Positions 1-8,839 of a stretch of DNA of 53,603 nucleotides are shown piece by piece; position 1 is the stretch's first letter, and every line of letters begins with the position of its first letter. The DNA is from Chloroflexota bacterium. Its GTDB lineage: Bacteria; Chloroflexota; Anaerolineae; UBA4142. The notes under the pieces are model-generated. The model had not been told where the DNA came from. It ran no database searches and saw nothing but the letters and a program-made list of their open reading frames with translations. The position numbers and the translations under genes are program-made. Location of the stretch: the NCBI GenBank assembly GCA_016208315.1, contig JACQYF010000072.1:1-53603 (forward strand). Reading direction: 5' to 3'.

Positions 1-294
1 CTGCGGCGACTACTCCGCGTCCTGGTTTCAGGTCAGCGCCCCAGTTGGCAGGTCGTCCTGAGTGGAGTAGCGGCTGGCGTGTAATCCCCAAGGTGCGACA
101 AGGTGCGGGTGACACGCCGGAGCTGATTCACTGACCATCCAAACGGCGGAATCGGTGCGTCGGTTAATTCCAGCTTGTCCGGTTCCCTTTTTTGTCGTTG
201 TGCAAGTACGAACTTTTACAGGATCATATATCCGGTAGTTTGGAGCGAACGAGAGCGCGTAAGACAAGAACTTGTCGCATAAAGGACAGCGGGG
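1..294. other. Upstream region of hsdR, no gene recognised
   Basis: I see no convincing coding sequence here. Short open stretches on both strands lack a start with a ribosome binding site or recognisable protein content. The last bases hold AAAGGA about 9 nt before the hsdR ATG at 295, a plausible ribosome binding site. The window starts here, so the end of a preceding hsdS or hsdM gene could lie just outside. Confidence 0.4.
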
Positions 295-3200
295 ATGCCA
301 CCTTTCACCGAATCGGTCATCGAACAAGCCGCGCTGGATTGGCTGACAAACCTGGGTTACACCTACGCTTTCGCTCCCGACATTGCGTGCGATGGCGAGT
401 CGCCTGAACGCGAAAATTATTTCGACGCGATCCTGCGCCGTCGTTTGCAGGACGCTATCGCGCGCATCAATCCCAGCATTCCCGCATCGGCGCAAGAAGA
501 GGCAATGCGCCGCATCACGCGCCTCAGCCAGCCCTCGCTCCTCCTCAACAATCACGCCTTTCATCAAATGCTCGTCAACGGCATCGAGGTGGATTACAAA
601 GCCAAGGATGGACGCACGATCAGCGGGCGCGTGCAAGTCATTGACTTTGAGAACATCGAGAACAACGATTGGTTGGTCGTCAATCAATACACAGTCGAGG
701 CATCGCATCACAACGGCAAGGTCAATCGGCGACCTGACGTTGTGATTTTTATTAACGGCTTGCCGCTCGCCGTCATCGAACTAAAGAATGCCGCCGATGA
801 AAACGCGACGATTTGGTCGGCATTCAATCAACTGCAAACCTACAAAGAGCAAATCCCCGTTCTGTTTCACGCCAACGAACTGCTCATCATTTCCGATGGA
901 CTGAACGCGCGCATCGGCTCGCTCACGGCGAACAAGGAATGGTTCCTGCCGTGGAAAACCATCGAAGGCGATGCGCCAGCGCCGCCCTCGGTCACGCAAC
1001 TTGAAGTGTTGCTGAAAGGCGTGTTCGAGAAACGCCGCTTGCTCGATCTCATCCGCTATTTCATCGTCTTTGAACAGGAACGCGGCGCGCCCACCGTCAA
1101 AAAAATCGCGGGCTATCACCAATTCCACGCCGTCAGTTATGCCGTCCAAGAAACCATTCGGGCATCGCAAGCAAAAGCAAACGCAGCGCGCGAACTCAAG
1201 GGCACGTAGCTGGCTCAAACGATGAAAGGCGGCGAGATTGGCGATCATCGCATCGGCGTCGTGTGGCACACCCAGGGCGCAGGCAAAAGTTTGACGATGG
1301 CGTTTTACACGGGGCGCTTGGTGCTGCATCCCGCGATGCAAAATCCGACGATCGTCGTCATCACCGACCGCAACGATCTCGACGATCAACTCTTTGGCAC
1401 GTTCTCGCGTTGCTCCGAAATTCTGCGCCAGACGCCCGAACAAGCCACCAGTCGCGAAGACCTCATCGAAAAATTGCGCGGTCGCGTGGCGGGCGGCATC
1501 TTTTTCACGACGATTCAAAAATTTCTGCCGACCGCGCAATCGGGCGGACCGCTTTCGGAACGCCAAAATATTGTCGTGATTGCGGATGAAGCGCATCGCA
1601 GTCAATACGATTTTATAGATGGCTATGCGCGCAACATGCGCGATGCTCTGCCCAAAGCGTCGTTCATCGGATTTACGGGAACGCCGATTGAACACGCGGA
1701 CGCCAACACGCGCGCCGTGTTCGGCGATTACATCAGCATCTATGACATTCAACAAGCGGTCGAAGATGGCGCGACCGTCAAGATTTATTACGAAGGTCGG
1801 CTGGCAGAGTTAGAGCAGAAGGAAAAACTCAAGACCAAGTGGGCGGCGCTCGAAGCGATTGTCGGCGCAGACAAGCGCGTGAAATTGATCGCGCAAGATT
1901 TCGTTCAGCATTTCGCGAAGCGTCTCGAAGCGATGGACGGCAAAGCGATGATCGTGTGCATGTCGCGTCGCATCTGCATTGATTTATACAATGCCATCGT
2001 CGCATTGCATCCCGACTGGCACTCGCAAGATGACAAGCAAGGCGCAATCAAAATTGTAATGACGGGCAACGCCACCGATCCGCTCGATTGGCAAGGACAC
2101 ATTCGCAACAAGCCACGCCGCGAAGAACTTGCCAAACGATACAAAAATCCCGACGACCCATTCCAGATCGTCATCGTCCGTGATATGTGGCTGACAGGTT
2201 TCGATGTTCCGCCGTTGCACACGATGTACATTGACAAACCGATGCAAGGACACGGTTTGATGCAAGCGATTGCGCGTGTCAACCGCGTGTACAAGGACAA
2301 GCCAGGCGGCTTGATCGTGGACTATCTCGGTCTTGCCTATCATTTGCAAAAAGCGCTCGCCGCGTACACCGAAAGCGGTCATGCCGCCGAAACTGCAATT
2401 GACCAAGATGTCGCCGTAGGCGAGCTGATGGAACGGTATGAGATTTGCCAGGGTTTGTTCCACGGCTTTGATTGGTCGGGGTTTTTCACGGGCACAGCGC
2501 GGGAAAAGCTGGGTATTCTGCCACGCGCGCAAGAGCACGTTTTGAAGCAAGCGGATGGCAAAACGCGTCTACTTAAAGCCGTCAGAGAATTGTCGCTCGT
2601 GTTTGCGCTGGCAGTACCCGATGAACGTGCGCTGGCCGTCCGAGATAATGTCTCGTTCTTTCAAGCGGTGCGTGCCGCGCTCATCAAATCCACCGTCGAA
2701 GGTGAACGCACGGCGGAAGACATTGACCAAGCCATTCGCCAAATCCTCTCCCGCGCCGTTGCGACGGATCGCGTGATTGATATTTTTGCGGCGGCAGGTT
2801 TGAAGAAACCTGAAATCTCTATTCTGTCCGAGGCATTCCTAGCGGATGTCAGAGGAATGCCACAAAAGAACCTGGCAATTGAATTGCTCCGCAAACTGCT
2901 CAACGACGAACTCAAAAACCGCATGAGAAAGAATCTTGTGCAATCGCGTTCCTTTGCTGAAATGCTTGAAAGAACCATACGATCATACCAGAACCGCACA
3001 CTCGAATCTGCCGAGGTCATCGCCGAACTCATCAAACTCGCCGAGGAAATGCGCGAGGCGCAAAAGCGAGGAGAGAAACTCAATCTCACTGATGACGAAA
3101 TCGCGTTTTACGATGCGCTCGAAGTCAACGATAGCGCGGTCAAGGTGCTGGGTGACGACACGCTGAAAGGCATTGCGCGAGAATTGGTGGAAACCGTGCG

Positions 3201-3369
3201 CAACAACGTCACGATTGATTGGACAGTCCGAGAAGCCGTGCGCGCCAAGTTGCGCGTGATGGAAAGGCGCGTTTTACGCAAATATGGCTATCCACCTGAC
3301 AAGCAGGAAAAAGCCACGCAGACCGTGCTGGAGCAGGCAGAGTTGATTGCGAAAGATTGGGCGGCCTAG
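295..3369 (+). pseudogene. hsdR: Type I restriction enzyme R subunit (HsdR), split by an in-frame TAG
   Basis: HsdR is the motor and nuclease subunit of a type I restriction-modification complex: it translocates DNA using ATP and cuts far from the recognition site. The first part (295-1209, 304 aa) has the N-terminal nuclease domain with the PD-(D/E)xK-type stretch RRPDVVIFINGLPLAVIELK. The second part (1222-3369) carries Walker A (HTQGAGKS), DEAH in [10 protein letters not shown], and later helicase motifs such as GFTGTP. Both parts are in the same frame. Only the TAG at 1207-1209 separates them, and joining them gives about 1024 aa, normal for HsdR. The likely original codon is TGG (Trp). 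No hsdM or hsdS is in the window. The break may be a real nonsense mutation, a read error, or phase-variable silencing. Confidence 0.85.
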
Positions 3370-3398
3370 TTCCAGGAAACAACAAAAATCAGATATGC

Positions 3399-3432
3399 AA
3401 ACGGGCGAAGTCACTCTCGACTCCGCCCGTTT
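3399..3432 (+). terminator. Hairpin terminator after hsdR
   Basis: A perfect 9-bp stem (AAACGGGCG at 3399-3407 with CGCCCGTTT at 3424-3432) encloses a 16-nt loop, 30 nt after the hsdR stop. The A/T ends of the stem give a short T run on either strand, so it could work in both directions. Confidence 0.65.
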
Positions 3433-3437
3433 AACTT

Positions 3438-3475
3438 GGGTGCGGGGACGACGATAATCAAACCCGCGATCTGCC
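3438..3475 (-). repeat. Degenerate copy of the tRNA-Asp 3' end
   Basis: Read on the minus strand, this stretch aligns without gaps to the T-arm and 3' acceptor half of the neighbouring tRNA-Asp. The block AGATCGCGGGTT is identical and roughly three quarters of some 33 positions match. The T-arm pairing is broken, so it is not a functional tRNA. Such partial copies arise when an integrative element inserts at a tRNA 3' end, or from decay of a tandem tRNA duplicate. The restriction gene on its far side fits the first idea, but that is inference. Confidence 0.55.
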
Positions 3476-3476
3476 T

Positions 3477-3513
3477 AAAACAAAAACCACCCAGCATCTT
3501 GCGCTAGGTGGTT
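3477..3513 (-). terminator. Rho-independent terminator of tRNA-Asp
   Basis: On the minus strand, AACCACC pairs with GGTGGTT across a 15-nt loop and is followed by a T-rich run (TTTGTTTTAG). It begins 4 nt past the tRNA 3' end, as expected for a single-tRNA transcript. Confidence 0.75.
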
Positions 3514-3516
3514 GAG

Positions 3517-3590
3517 CGGGAGCGACGGGATTCGAACCCGCGATCTCAGCCTTGACAGGGCTGCATGTTTGGCCACTACACCACGCCCCC
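3517..3590 (-). tRNA. tRNA-Asp (anticodon GTC)
   Basis: The minus strand folds into a full cloverleaf of 74 nt. The acceptor stem is GGGGGCG with CGCTCCC (one G-T pair), the D stem is GTGT with ACAT, the anticodon stem is CAGCC with GGCTG, and the anticodon loop CTGTCAA reads GTC. The T arm is GCGGG-TTCGAAT-CCCGT and the discriminator base is G. CCA is not encoded, so it must be added after transcription. A terminator follows directly. Confidence 0.95.
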
Positions 3591-3656
3591 TTGTTCAGTT
3601 GCAATATAGCATACGTCGTGCGGCGTGTCAAATCGGTTTTGCCGTCTTGCCGCAGA

Positions 3657-3686
3657 GGCGGGCTGGACACTTGCGTCCAGCCCGCC
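3657..3686 (-). terminator. 3' hairpin of the first cytochrome gene
   Basis: A 12-bp perfect GC-rich stem (GGCGGGCTGGAC with GTCCAGCCCGCC) with a 6-nt loop lies about 70 nt past the stop at 3756. Nearly the same hairpin follows the other two paralogues (6194-6221, 8743-8770). This copy lacks a T tract, so it may act as a 3' stabiliser rather than a strong terminator. Confidence 0.6.
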
Positions 3687-3755
3687 CTGCGCGCGTGGTG
3701 TCAGTGTGAGTGCAATGAGCCGACCGTGGGTCAACGATGCGCACGCGCTCTTGAT

Positions 3756-5777
3756 CTACTTGCTTCCATCGGCCATGCCGGTGGGCAGCGCGCCGGTCAG
3801 GTCTTTGATGGAGAGTTGGAGCAACGCGACCGACCGTTTGAAATTGTGGATGGCCGCGGCTTTACCTTCATTGCCGCCACTGATATTGCCCGATGCGTCC
3901 GCGACCCACATTACGCCATAGAGCATACGGAAGTTGTAGAACGCGGCTTTTTGCTTCGCATCGGCATTGGCTGGGGCCGTCCCATATGGACTGTGATCCG
4001 ATTTCTTCCAGCCCTTGTCTTCGAGTCCTTTCCAAACTGCCATGAGCAAGCCCTTGACTTCATCCTGAACGCCTTCGACCTTGCCATTGCCGTCATAGTC
4101 GGCTTTGGCTTTCAGGTTGAAATCTTTGACGTCGCCGTGGCAAGACTTGCAGGACGCGCCGAAATCCAGTTTGCCATCGGCGCTGCTGGTGTTGAACGAG
4201 TGCTCGCCGACCTTCATAAAGTTCGGGTCTTTGGCATCGCTCACGCCTGGGTACATGTGGCAGGCGACGCACGAGCCGGGCACGTTGCCCTTCTTGTCGT
4301 CCGCCTTGCTGAACAAGAACGTGCCGGCAGCCGCCGTGTTAGGCATCGGCGCGGTGCCGACCATCAGACCGTGCGGCGAGTTGGGCAAAGTCTGATCATA
4401 GGTGTAACCACCGAGGTCGCTCAGGAGTTCACCCGCGGACGAATAGTGCGAATAACCGGGTGTGCCATTCGCCTTGATCGTAGCGGTATCTACCTTAATG
4501 TCACGACGTGACCAGTGGCAGGTGTAGCAGACGGCCGATAGTCCAACATCCTTGGTAACGGCGAACCCAACCTCGACTGGTTTGCCGACGACGCGCAATT
4601 GGAACATATTGGCTTCCGAGTGCGGATCGTGGCAGGTCGCACAGCCGACCGCGCCTTCCTCATTCGACCACGCGGCCTGGTTCTTGGGATTCTTCAGGAA
4701 CGTCGCAAATGCCTCGGCGCTGTGGCAGCGCACGCACGCTTGGCGCGCGGGTCCAAAGATACTTTCAAAGCTTTCGCCGGTCGTGTGCTTCGAGGCCTTG
4801 ATTTCAAGACTCTTGATGTGGTGGCCGCCGCCGCCGTGGCACTGGTCGCAAGCGCCATTGGCGAAGCTGGCATCCATGACCTTAGCGCCATTCTTCACGT
4901 GCTGCGCCGCGGGTCCATGACAGACCTCGCACTGGATGTTCGCCATGTTCTTGACTTCGGCGGGGGCATTCTCCCAATTGCTGGGGCCCTTCTTGTCGTA
5001 CGCGTCATTGATTTGTTTCTGAGTGGGGAACGTCCAGTTGGCTTTGGCTTTGGCGTCAAAGTAGCCGCCCGAGCCAACGCCGAACGGCGGGACGTAGTAG
5101 CCCGTCGTGTGGCAGCGCGCGCAACTCTCGGAATAGTGCGTGGCCGTGCCGCTGGGACCGTCAACCAGGTTGTCCAACTCTTTCGTGAAAATGGTTGCGT
5201 GCGCGGTCTTGGCCCATTCGACGGACTGTTCGGGGTGGCACTGCTTGCAGTTGCCGGCCGTGTAACCGATGTAGGTTCCGGCGTTGAAGAACGCGTACTG
5301 GTTCGCGCTGTTGACGCCGGCCTCATTTGTCAGCCGCACGCTGATCATGTACGCGCCGACGACATCGGGCGTGAACTTGGCCGTCATCGTGCCGGTGATC
5401 GTCGCTTTTGAGTCCATGGGCTTGGTCAGCGACCAGGTCGCTTTGCCCGCATTCTTTGGATCGGCGGCCGAGACTTGAAGCACGACAGGCACATTGATCG
5501 GCACATTGCTGCCGCCGCTCGTGTATTGCGCGGACGTCGTCTTGGCTTTGCCGACGACCGTGTCGGTGATGTATTCGAAAGTGGTGGTAATCGCGCCAGG
5601 CAGTGAGGCGTTGCCGGGGACCGCGAGCACCTTCAACACGGCGACGGGTGGGACGGGCGTCGCGGCAGGCGTGGGGCTCTGCGCGACGACGGTAGCAGGA
5701 GACAGGGAGATCAACAGCATGAAAGCTGTGATCGCCAAGAGTCCTGCAAAAATGACGAGGGATCTTCTAGTAAGCAT
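3756..5777 (-). CDS. Exported nonaheme c-type cytochrome, paralogue 1
   Basis: 673 aa. The N-terminus has Arg residues followed by a hydrophobic stretch (about residues 8-28) ending near VVAQ, so it is exported or membrane-anchored. A Pro/Ala/Thr-rich linker and an immunoglobulin-like domain (about 45-170, no Cys) come before nine CxxCH haem-binding motifs between about residues 176 and 541: CKQCH, CARCH, CEVCH, CDQCH, CVRCH, CATCH, CYTCH, CVACH, CKSCH. The pattern of CxxCH followed by W and T-H pairs resembles cytochrome c554-like multihaem proteins. The C-terminal AIHNFKRS stretch may supply a distal haem ligand. It probably carries electrons outside the cytoplasmic membrane; partner and substrate are unknown. 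The start is set by AAGGAG 9 nt upstream. Third in order of transcription after two paralogues, with its own leader and promoter. Confidence 0.9.
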   Translation of the reverse strand: MLTRRSLVIFAGLLAITAFMLLISLSPATVVAQSPTPAATPVPPVAVLKVLAVPGNASLPGAITTTFEYITDTVVGKAKTTSAQYTSGGSNVPINVPVVLQVSAADPKNAGKATWSLTKPMDSKATITGTMTAKFTPDVVGAYMISVRLTNEAGVNSANQYAFFNAGTYIGYTAGNCKQCHPEQSVEWAKTAHATIFTKELDNLVDGPSGTATHYSESCARCHTTGYYVPPFGVGSGGYFDAKAKANWTFPTQKQINDAYDKKGPSNWENAPAEVKNMANIQCEVCHGPAAQHVKNGAKVMDASFANGACDQCHGGGGHHIKSLEIKASKHTTGESFESIFGPARQACVRCHSAEAFATFLKNPKNQAAWSNEEGAVGCATCHDPHSEANMFQLRVVGKPVEVGFAVTKDVGLSAVCYTCHWSRRDIKVDTATIKANGTPGYSHYSSAGELLSDLGGYTYDQTLPNSPHGLMVGTAPMPNTAAAGTFLFSKADDKKGNVPGSCVACHMYPGVSDAKDPNFMKVGEHSFNTSSADGKLDFGASCKSCHGDVKDFNLKAKADYDGNGKVEGVQDEVKGLLMAVWKGLEDKGWKKSDHSPYGTAPANADAKQKAAFYNFRMLYGVMWVADASGNISGGNEGKAAAIHNFKRSVALLQLSIKDLTGALPTGMADGSK

Positions 5778-6115
5778 CTTTGCTTTTCTCCTTGCGGGAA
5801 TAAGAGTGAGATCAATGGGTTAATGTGTGTTGTGGTTGCGTCTGCTGTTTCCTCCTTTTGGCTCTACGCCTCGTCGCAGTCCCCTCGTCAGAACGGCAAG
5901 AATGCGATCAGAGCAGGATTTTGTCACTCGTGGACATAGGGTCGCGCCCCTTCACGACGGGCGTTCGACGCCAAACAAAAAACGTCTCGACGCGCGCGCA
6001 AAAAACCTGCGCCCGATCGAGACGCTTCGATGAACGATTCTACAGTCAGAGAATAATGGCTGCTAACAGCCAGCGGAACGAATCATTATTCCACCGGCGA
6101 CGTCAGCAATCCTCA
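5778..6115 (-). ncRNA. Conserved structured 5' leader, copy 1
   Basis: About 338 nt of untranslated leader between the predicted start of transcription and the cytochrome start. It contains a hairpin with CGTCTCGA (6024-6017 on the minus strand) pairing with TCGAGACG (5990-5983), followed by TTTTTTG (5982-5976), a terminator shape about 100 nt into the transcript. Past it are a GGCGT-CGA-ACGCC mini-hairpin, the conserved block GTTCTGACGAGGGGACT, and AAAAGGAGG about 70 nt before the start codon. The same elements occur in the other two leaders (8325-8664, 10805-11157). The arrangement suggests transcription attenuation. The ligand or signal is unknown, and it does not match a riboswitch consensus I know. 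Confidence 0.6.
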
Positions 6116-6121
6116 GTTGCG

Positions 6122-6150
6122 ATCATATCAAGCGCAAGTGTTCAAGCCAT
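6122..6150 (-). promoter_or_regulatory. Promoter of cytochrome paralogue 1 (weak -35)
   Basis: By alignment with the other two copies, the -10 is TATGAT (6122-6127) and the -35 position holds ATGGCT (6145-6150), 17 nt apart. The poorer -35 suggests dependence on an activator. Upstream, TGACCTAATTC and AGACCGAAATA form two 11-nt direct repeats, also seen at the other two promoters. Confidence 0.55.
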
Positions 6151-6193
6151 ATCTTATTTCGGTCTGAATTAGGTCAAAAAATGGTAATAAGAA

Positions 6194-6221
6194 GCGGGCT
6201 GGACGCTACCGTCCAGCCCGC
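6194..6221 (-). terminator. 3' hairpin of the second cytochrome gene
   Basis: GCGGGCTGGAC and GTCCAGCCCGC form a perfect 11-bp stem with a 6-nt loop. On the minus strand it is followed by TTCTTATTACC and soon TTTTTT. It lies between the stop of paralogue 2 (6288) and the promoter of paralogue 1, so each gene is probably its own transcription unit. Confidence 0.7.
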
Positions 6222-6287
6222 CGTGCGCGCGAGGATGACGTGATCGCAGTGAGATGATTGTGGATCAATGAGGCGCGCGCGCTTGTT

Positions 6288-8324
6288 TTACTTGGTTCCG
6301 TCGGCCATGCCAGCCGGCAACGCGCCAGCCAAGTCTTTCAGCGACAGTTGCAGCAGTGCAACCGAGCGCTTAAAGTTGTGGATGGCTTGTGCCTTGCCCT
6401 CTTGACCTGGGCCAGCCGCGCCCCACATCACGCCATAAACCGTGCGGAAGTTGTAAAACGCGTTGTCAATCTTGTCGTCCACATTATTTTGGGCATCGCG
6501 CGGCAACGTGGCATACGGATAACCGGTATCAACTTTCTTGACGCCCTTGGCTTCGAGCGCTTTCCAGAGGACACCTAGCAAGCCCTTGATCTCATCCTGC
6601 ACGCCTTCGACTTTGCCATTGCCGTCATAGTCCTGCTTGGCTTTGAGGTTAAAGTCTGTGACTTCGCCATGGCAAGACTTGCACGCCACGGCATACTCGA
6701 TCTTGCTGTCAGGGCTGACCGTATTGAACGAGTGTCCGCCGACCTGGTAGGCGCCCGCGACATTGCCGGTGAGGGCCGTCGCCATGTGGCAGGTGACGCA
6801 GGGACCTGGGATGTTGCCTTTGGCATCACCCGGCTTGCTGAACAGGAACTTGGCTGCGGTGGGAGACGTCGCGCCACTCGGAATGGGCGCCGCGCCCACG
6901 AGCATCCCATGCGGCGAATTGGGCAGCGTCTGTCCGTACGTCACGCCACCCGCGTCGCTGATCATTTCGGCGATGCTGCTATAGTGCGGGAACGACGATC
7001 GGATCGCATCCGCCGCCTTGGTCCGGGCATTGTGACAGGTGAAGCAGATCGCGGAGAGACCAACACCCGCTTTAACTTCAAACGGAATCTCGACGGGTTT
7101 GCCGACGACACGCAGTTGGAAGGCATTGGCTTCCGAGTGCGGGTCGTGGCACACCGCGCAACTCACACTTCCTTCTTCTGTGGACCACGCGGCTTGGTTC
7201 TTGGGATTCATGGTGAAGGTGATAAAGCCCTCGCCGCTGTGGCAGCGAGCGCACGCCTGGCGCGCGGGGCCGCTGATTTCTTCAAAGCTCGTGCCGGTCG
7301 AGTGCTTGGAGTTCCCAAGCTGCCAGCCCTTGGAGTGATTGGCCGCGGCGCCGTGGCATTGATTGCACACGCCGGCATCTAGGGAGGTCGCCATTACCTT
7401 GGCTTCATTCTTTACGTGCTGTTCAGCAGGGCCATGGCACACTTCGCAGCCGATGGTTCCTACGTTCTTGATGGCTGCCGGAGCAGTGTCCCAATTGCTG
7501 GGGCCCTTTTTCGCAAAGGCGTCGTCAATCTGTCTCCACGTTGGGAAGGTCCAGTTAGCTTTGGCCTTGGCGTCCCAATATCCGCCCGAGCCACTGTACG
7601 GCGCCGGGTAATAACCCGTGGTGTGGCAGCGTGCGCAGGTTTCCGAGTAGTGCGTGATATAGCCGGCGGCGCTCGGCGCGGCGCCGAGAGGCCCATCGAA
7701 CTTGTTGTCCAATTCACGGGAAAACAGCGTCGCGTGATTGGTCTTGGCCCATTCGGCGCTCTTGGTGGGGTGGCACTGCTTGCAGTTGCCAACTTCAACG
7801 CCGATGTAGGTGCCGGCGTTGAAAGAGGCAAATTGCGCTGTGCTGGCCGCGCCGGCCGCGTTCCTCAGCGTGACCTGGACTACATACGCGCCGACGACAT
7901 CCGGCGTGAACTTGGCGACCATACTCGTGGTGATGGCCGTCACGTTGGTGATAACGGCTTTCGAGTCAATGGGCTTGGTGAGCGACCAGGTTGCCGTGCC
8001 GGAATTCTTGGGGTCCTTTGCCGAGACTCGTAGATAGACGGGCACGTTGATTGGCACGTTGCTCAAGCCGTTGGTGTAGAGGGCGACGTTAGAAGACGCA
8101 GCGTTTGTTTCCGTGACGTACTTGACCGTGGCCGTAATCGCGCCTGGCTCGGCCGCGTTGCCAGGCATCGCGACGACTTCTAGGACGGCCACGGGTGGAA
8201 CAGGCGTCGCCGCGGGTGTGGGGCCTTGGGCAACGACCGTGGCGGGCGACAGGGAGATCAACAGCATGAAAGCTGTGATCGCCAAGCATCCCGCAAAAAT
8301 GACGAGGGATTTTCTGTTAGGCAT
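6288..8324 (-). CDS. Exported nonaheme c-type cytochrome, paralogue 2
   Basis: 678 aa, same layout as paralogues 1 and 3: hydrophobic export segment (about 7-28), Pro/Ala linker, immunoglobulin-like domain to about 170, then nine CxxCH motifs from about residue 180 to 547 (CKQCH, CARCH, CEVCH, CNQCH, CARCH, CAVCH, CFTCH, CVTCH, CKSCH). It has small insertions relative to paralogue 1, for example near residue 210. AAGGAG stands about 11 nt before the ATG. The nine haem sites and spacing are fully kept, so all copies appear functional and not decaying. The gene has its own promoter, leader and 3' hairpin, which would allow separate expression under different conditions. The physiological electron donor and acceptor cannot be told from sequence. 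Confidence 0.9.
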   Translation of the reverse strand: MPNRKSLVIFAGCLAITAFMLLISLSPATVVAQGPTPAATPVPPVAVLEVVAMPGNAAEPGAITATVKYVTETNAASSNVALYTNGLSNVPINVPVYLRVSAKDPKNSGTATWSLTKPIDSKAVITNVTAITTSMVAKFTPDVVGAYVVQVTLRNAAGAASTAQFASFNAGTYIGVEVGNCKQCHPTKSAEWAKTNHATLFSRELDNKFDGPLGAAPSAAGYITHYSETCARCHTTGYYPAPYSGSGGYWDAKAKANWTFPTWRQIDDAFAKKGPSNWDTAPAAIKNVGTIGCEVCHGPAEQHVKNEAKVMATSLDAGVCNQCHGAAANHSKGWQLGNSKHSTGTSFEEISGPARQACARCHSGEGFITFTMNPKNQAAWSTEEGSVSCAVCHDPHSEANAFQLRVVGKPVEIPFEVKAGVGLSAICFTCHNARTKAADAIRSSFPHYSSIAEMISDAGGVTYGQTLPNSPHGMLVGAAPIPSGATSPTAAKFLFSKPGDAKGNIPGPCVTCHMATALTGNVAGAYQVGGHSFNTVSPDSKIEYAVACKSCHGEVTDFNLKAKQDYDGNGKVEGVQDEIKGLLGVLWKALEAKGVKKVDTGYPYATLPRDAQNNVDDKIDNAFYNFRTVYGVMWGAAGPGQEGKAQAIHNFKRSVALLQLSLKDLAGALPAGMADGTK

Positions 8325-8664
8325 CCTTGTTTTTTCTCCTTACAGAATGAAACAGGGTTAGAGGTTGATAATACAGACAGAGTTTAGTCGGGCCGGCATT
8401 CCTCCTTTTGGCTCTACGCGCGGTGCAGTCCCCTCGTCAGAACCGCAAGCACGCGATCAGAGCAGAATTCTTGTCACTCTTGGACATATGGTCGCGCCCC
8501 TTCACGGCGGGCGTTCGACGCCAAACAAAAAACGTCTCGACGCGCGCAAACACAATTGCGCCGCATCGAGACGCTTCGAGGAACGATTCTACAGTCAGAG
8601 AATGATGGCTGCTGACAGCCATCGGGACGAATCATCATTCCGCTGGCAGCATCAGCAATCCTCA
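8325..8664 (-). ncRNA. Conserved structured 5' leader, copy 2
   Basis: About 340 nt. Early in the leader GATGGCTG-TCAG-CAGCCATC forms a hairpin, enclosed by AATGATG/CATCATT. Next comes a terminator-like hairpin: CGTCTCGA (8573-8566, minus) with TCGAGACG (8540-8533), then TTTTTT (8532-8527). Further on are GGCGT-CGA-ACGCC, the block GTTCTGACGAGGGGACT, and CCAAAAGGAGG. The true ribosome binding site (AAGGAG) is separate and adjacent to the ATG. Sequence between the conserved blocks differs among copies while pairing is kept, which argues for a functional RNA. Confidence 0.6.
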
Positions 8665-8670
8665 AAAACG

Positions 8671-8699
8671 ATTATATCAAGTGCGAGTGTGCAAGTCAA
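8671..8699 (-). promoter_or_regulatory. Sigma-70-type promoter of cytochrome paralogue 2
   Basis: TTGACT (8694-8699) and a perfect TATAAT (8671-8676) are 17 nt apart. Upstream of the -35, TGACCAAATTT and AGACCGAAATA are direct repeats with an 11-nt period, a layout typical of response-regulator binding next to the -35. Confidence 0.8.
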
Positions 8700-8742
8700 A
8701 TCTTATTTCGGTCTAAATTTGGTCAAAAAATGGTAATAAGAA

Positions 8743-8770
8743 GCGGACTGGACGATACGGTCCAGTCCGC
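8743..8770 (-). terminator. 3' hairpin of the third cytochrome gene
   Basis: GCGGACTGGAC and GTCCAGTCCGC form a perfect 11-bp stem with a 6-nt loop, followed on the minus strand by TTCTTATTACCATTTTTT. Compared with the copy at 6194, a G-C pair is changed to A-T with pairing kept, so the structure matters. Confidence 0.7.
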
Positions 8771-8839
8771 CCTGGCTCGCGCGTGGACGATGCGATTACC
8801 TTGAGACGATAGCGTGTCAACGAGGCGCGCTCTGTTCGT

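Noticed and set aside
1207..1209. TAG in hsdR as a pyrrolysine codon
   Set aside because: Type I HsdR proteins have no reason to carry pyrrolysine, no pyl genes are seen, and a one-base change from TGG explains it better.
4599..5411. Long antisense open frames over the cytochromes (also 9518-10939) and over other genes such as 781-1755 and 11341-12267
   Set aside because: They mirror GC-rich codon bias of the real genes on the other strand, lack ribosome binding sites and show no protein-family features.
8380..8410. Leader peptide after AAAAGGAGG in the cytochrome leaders
   Set aside because: Copy 2 and copy 3 have an ATG only 1 nt after GGAGG and copy 1 has none, so no conserved peptide with proper spacing exists.
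8325..8664. GEMM/cyclic-dinucleotide riboswitch in front of the cytochromes
   Set aside because: Such riboswitches control multihaem cytochromes in Geobacter, but the conserved GCAAAGCC-type core and tetraloop receptor pattern are not found in any of the three leaders.
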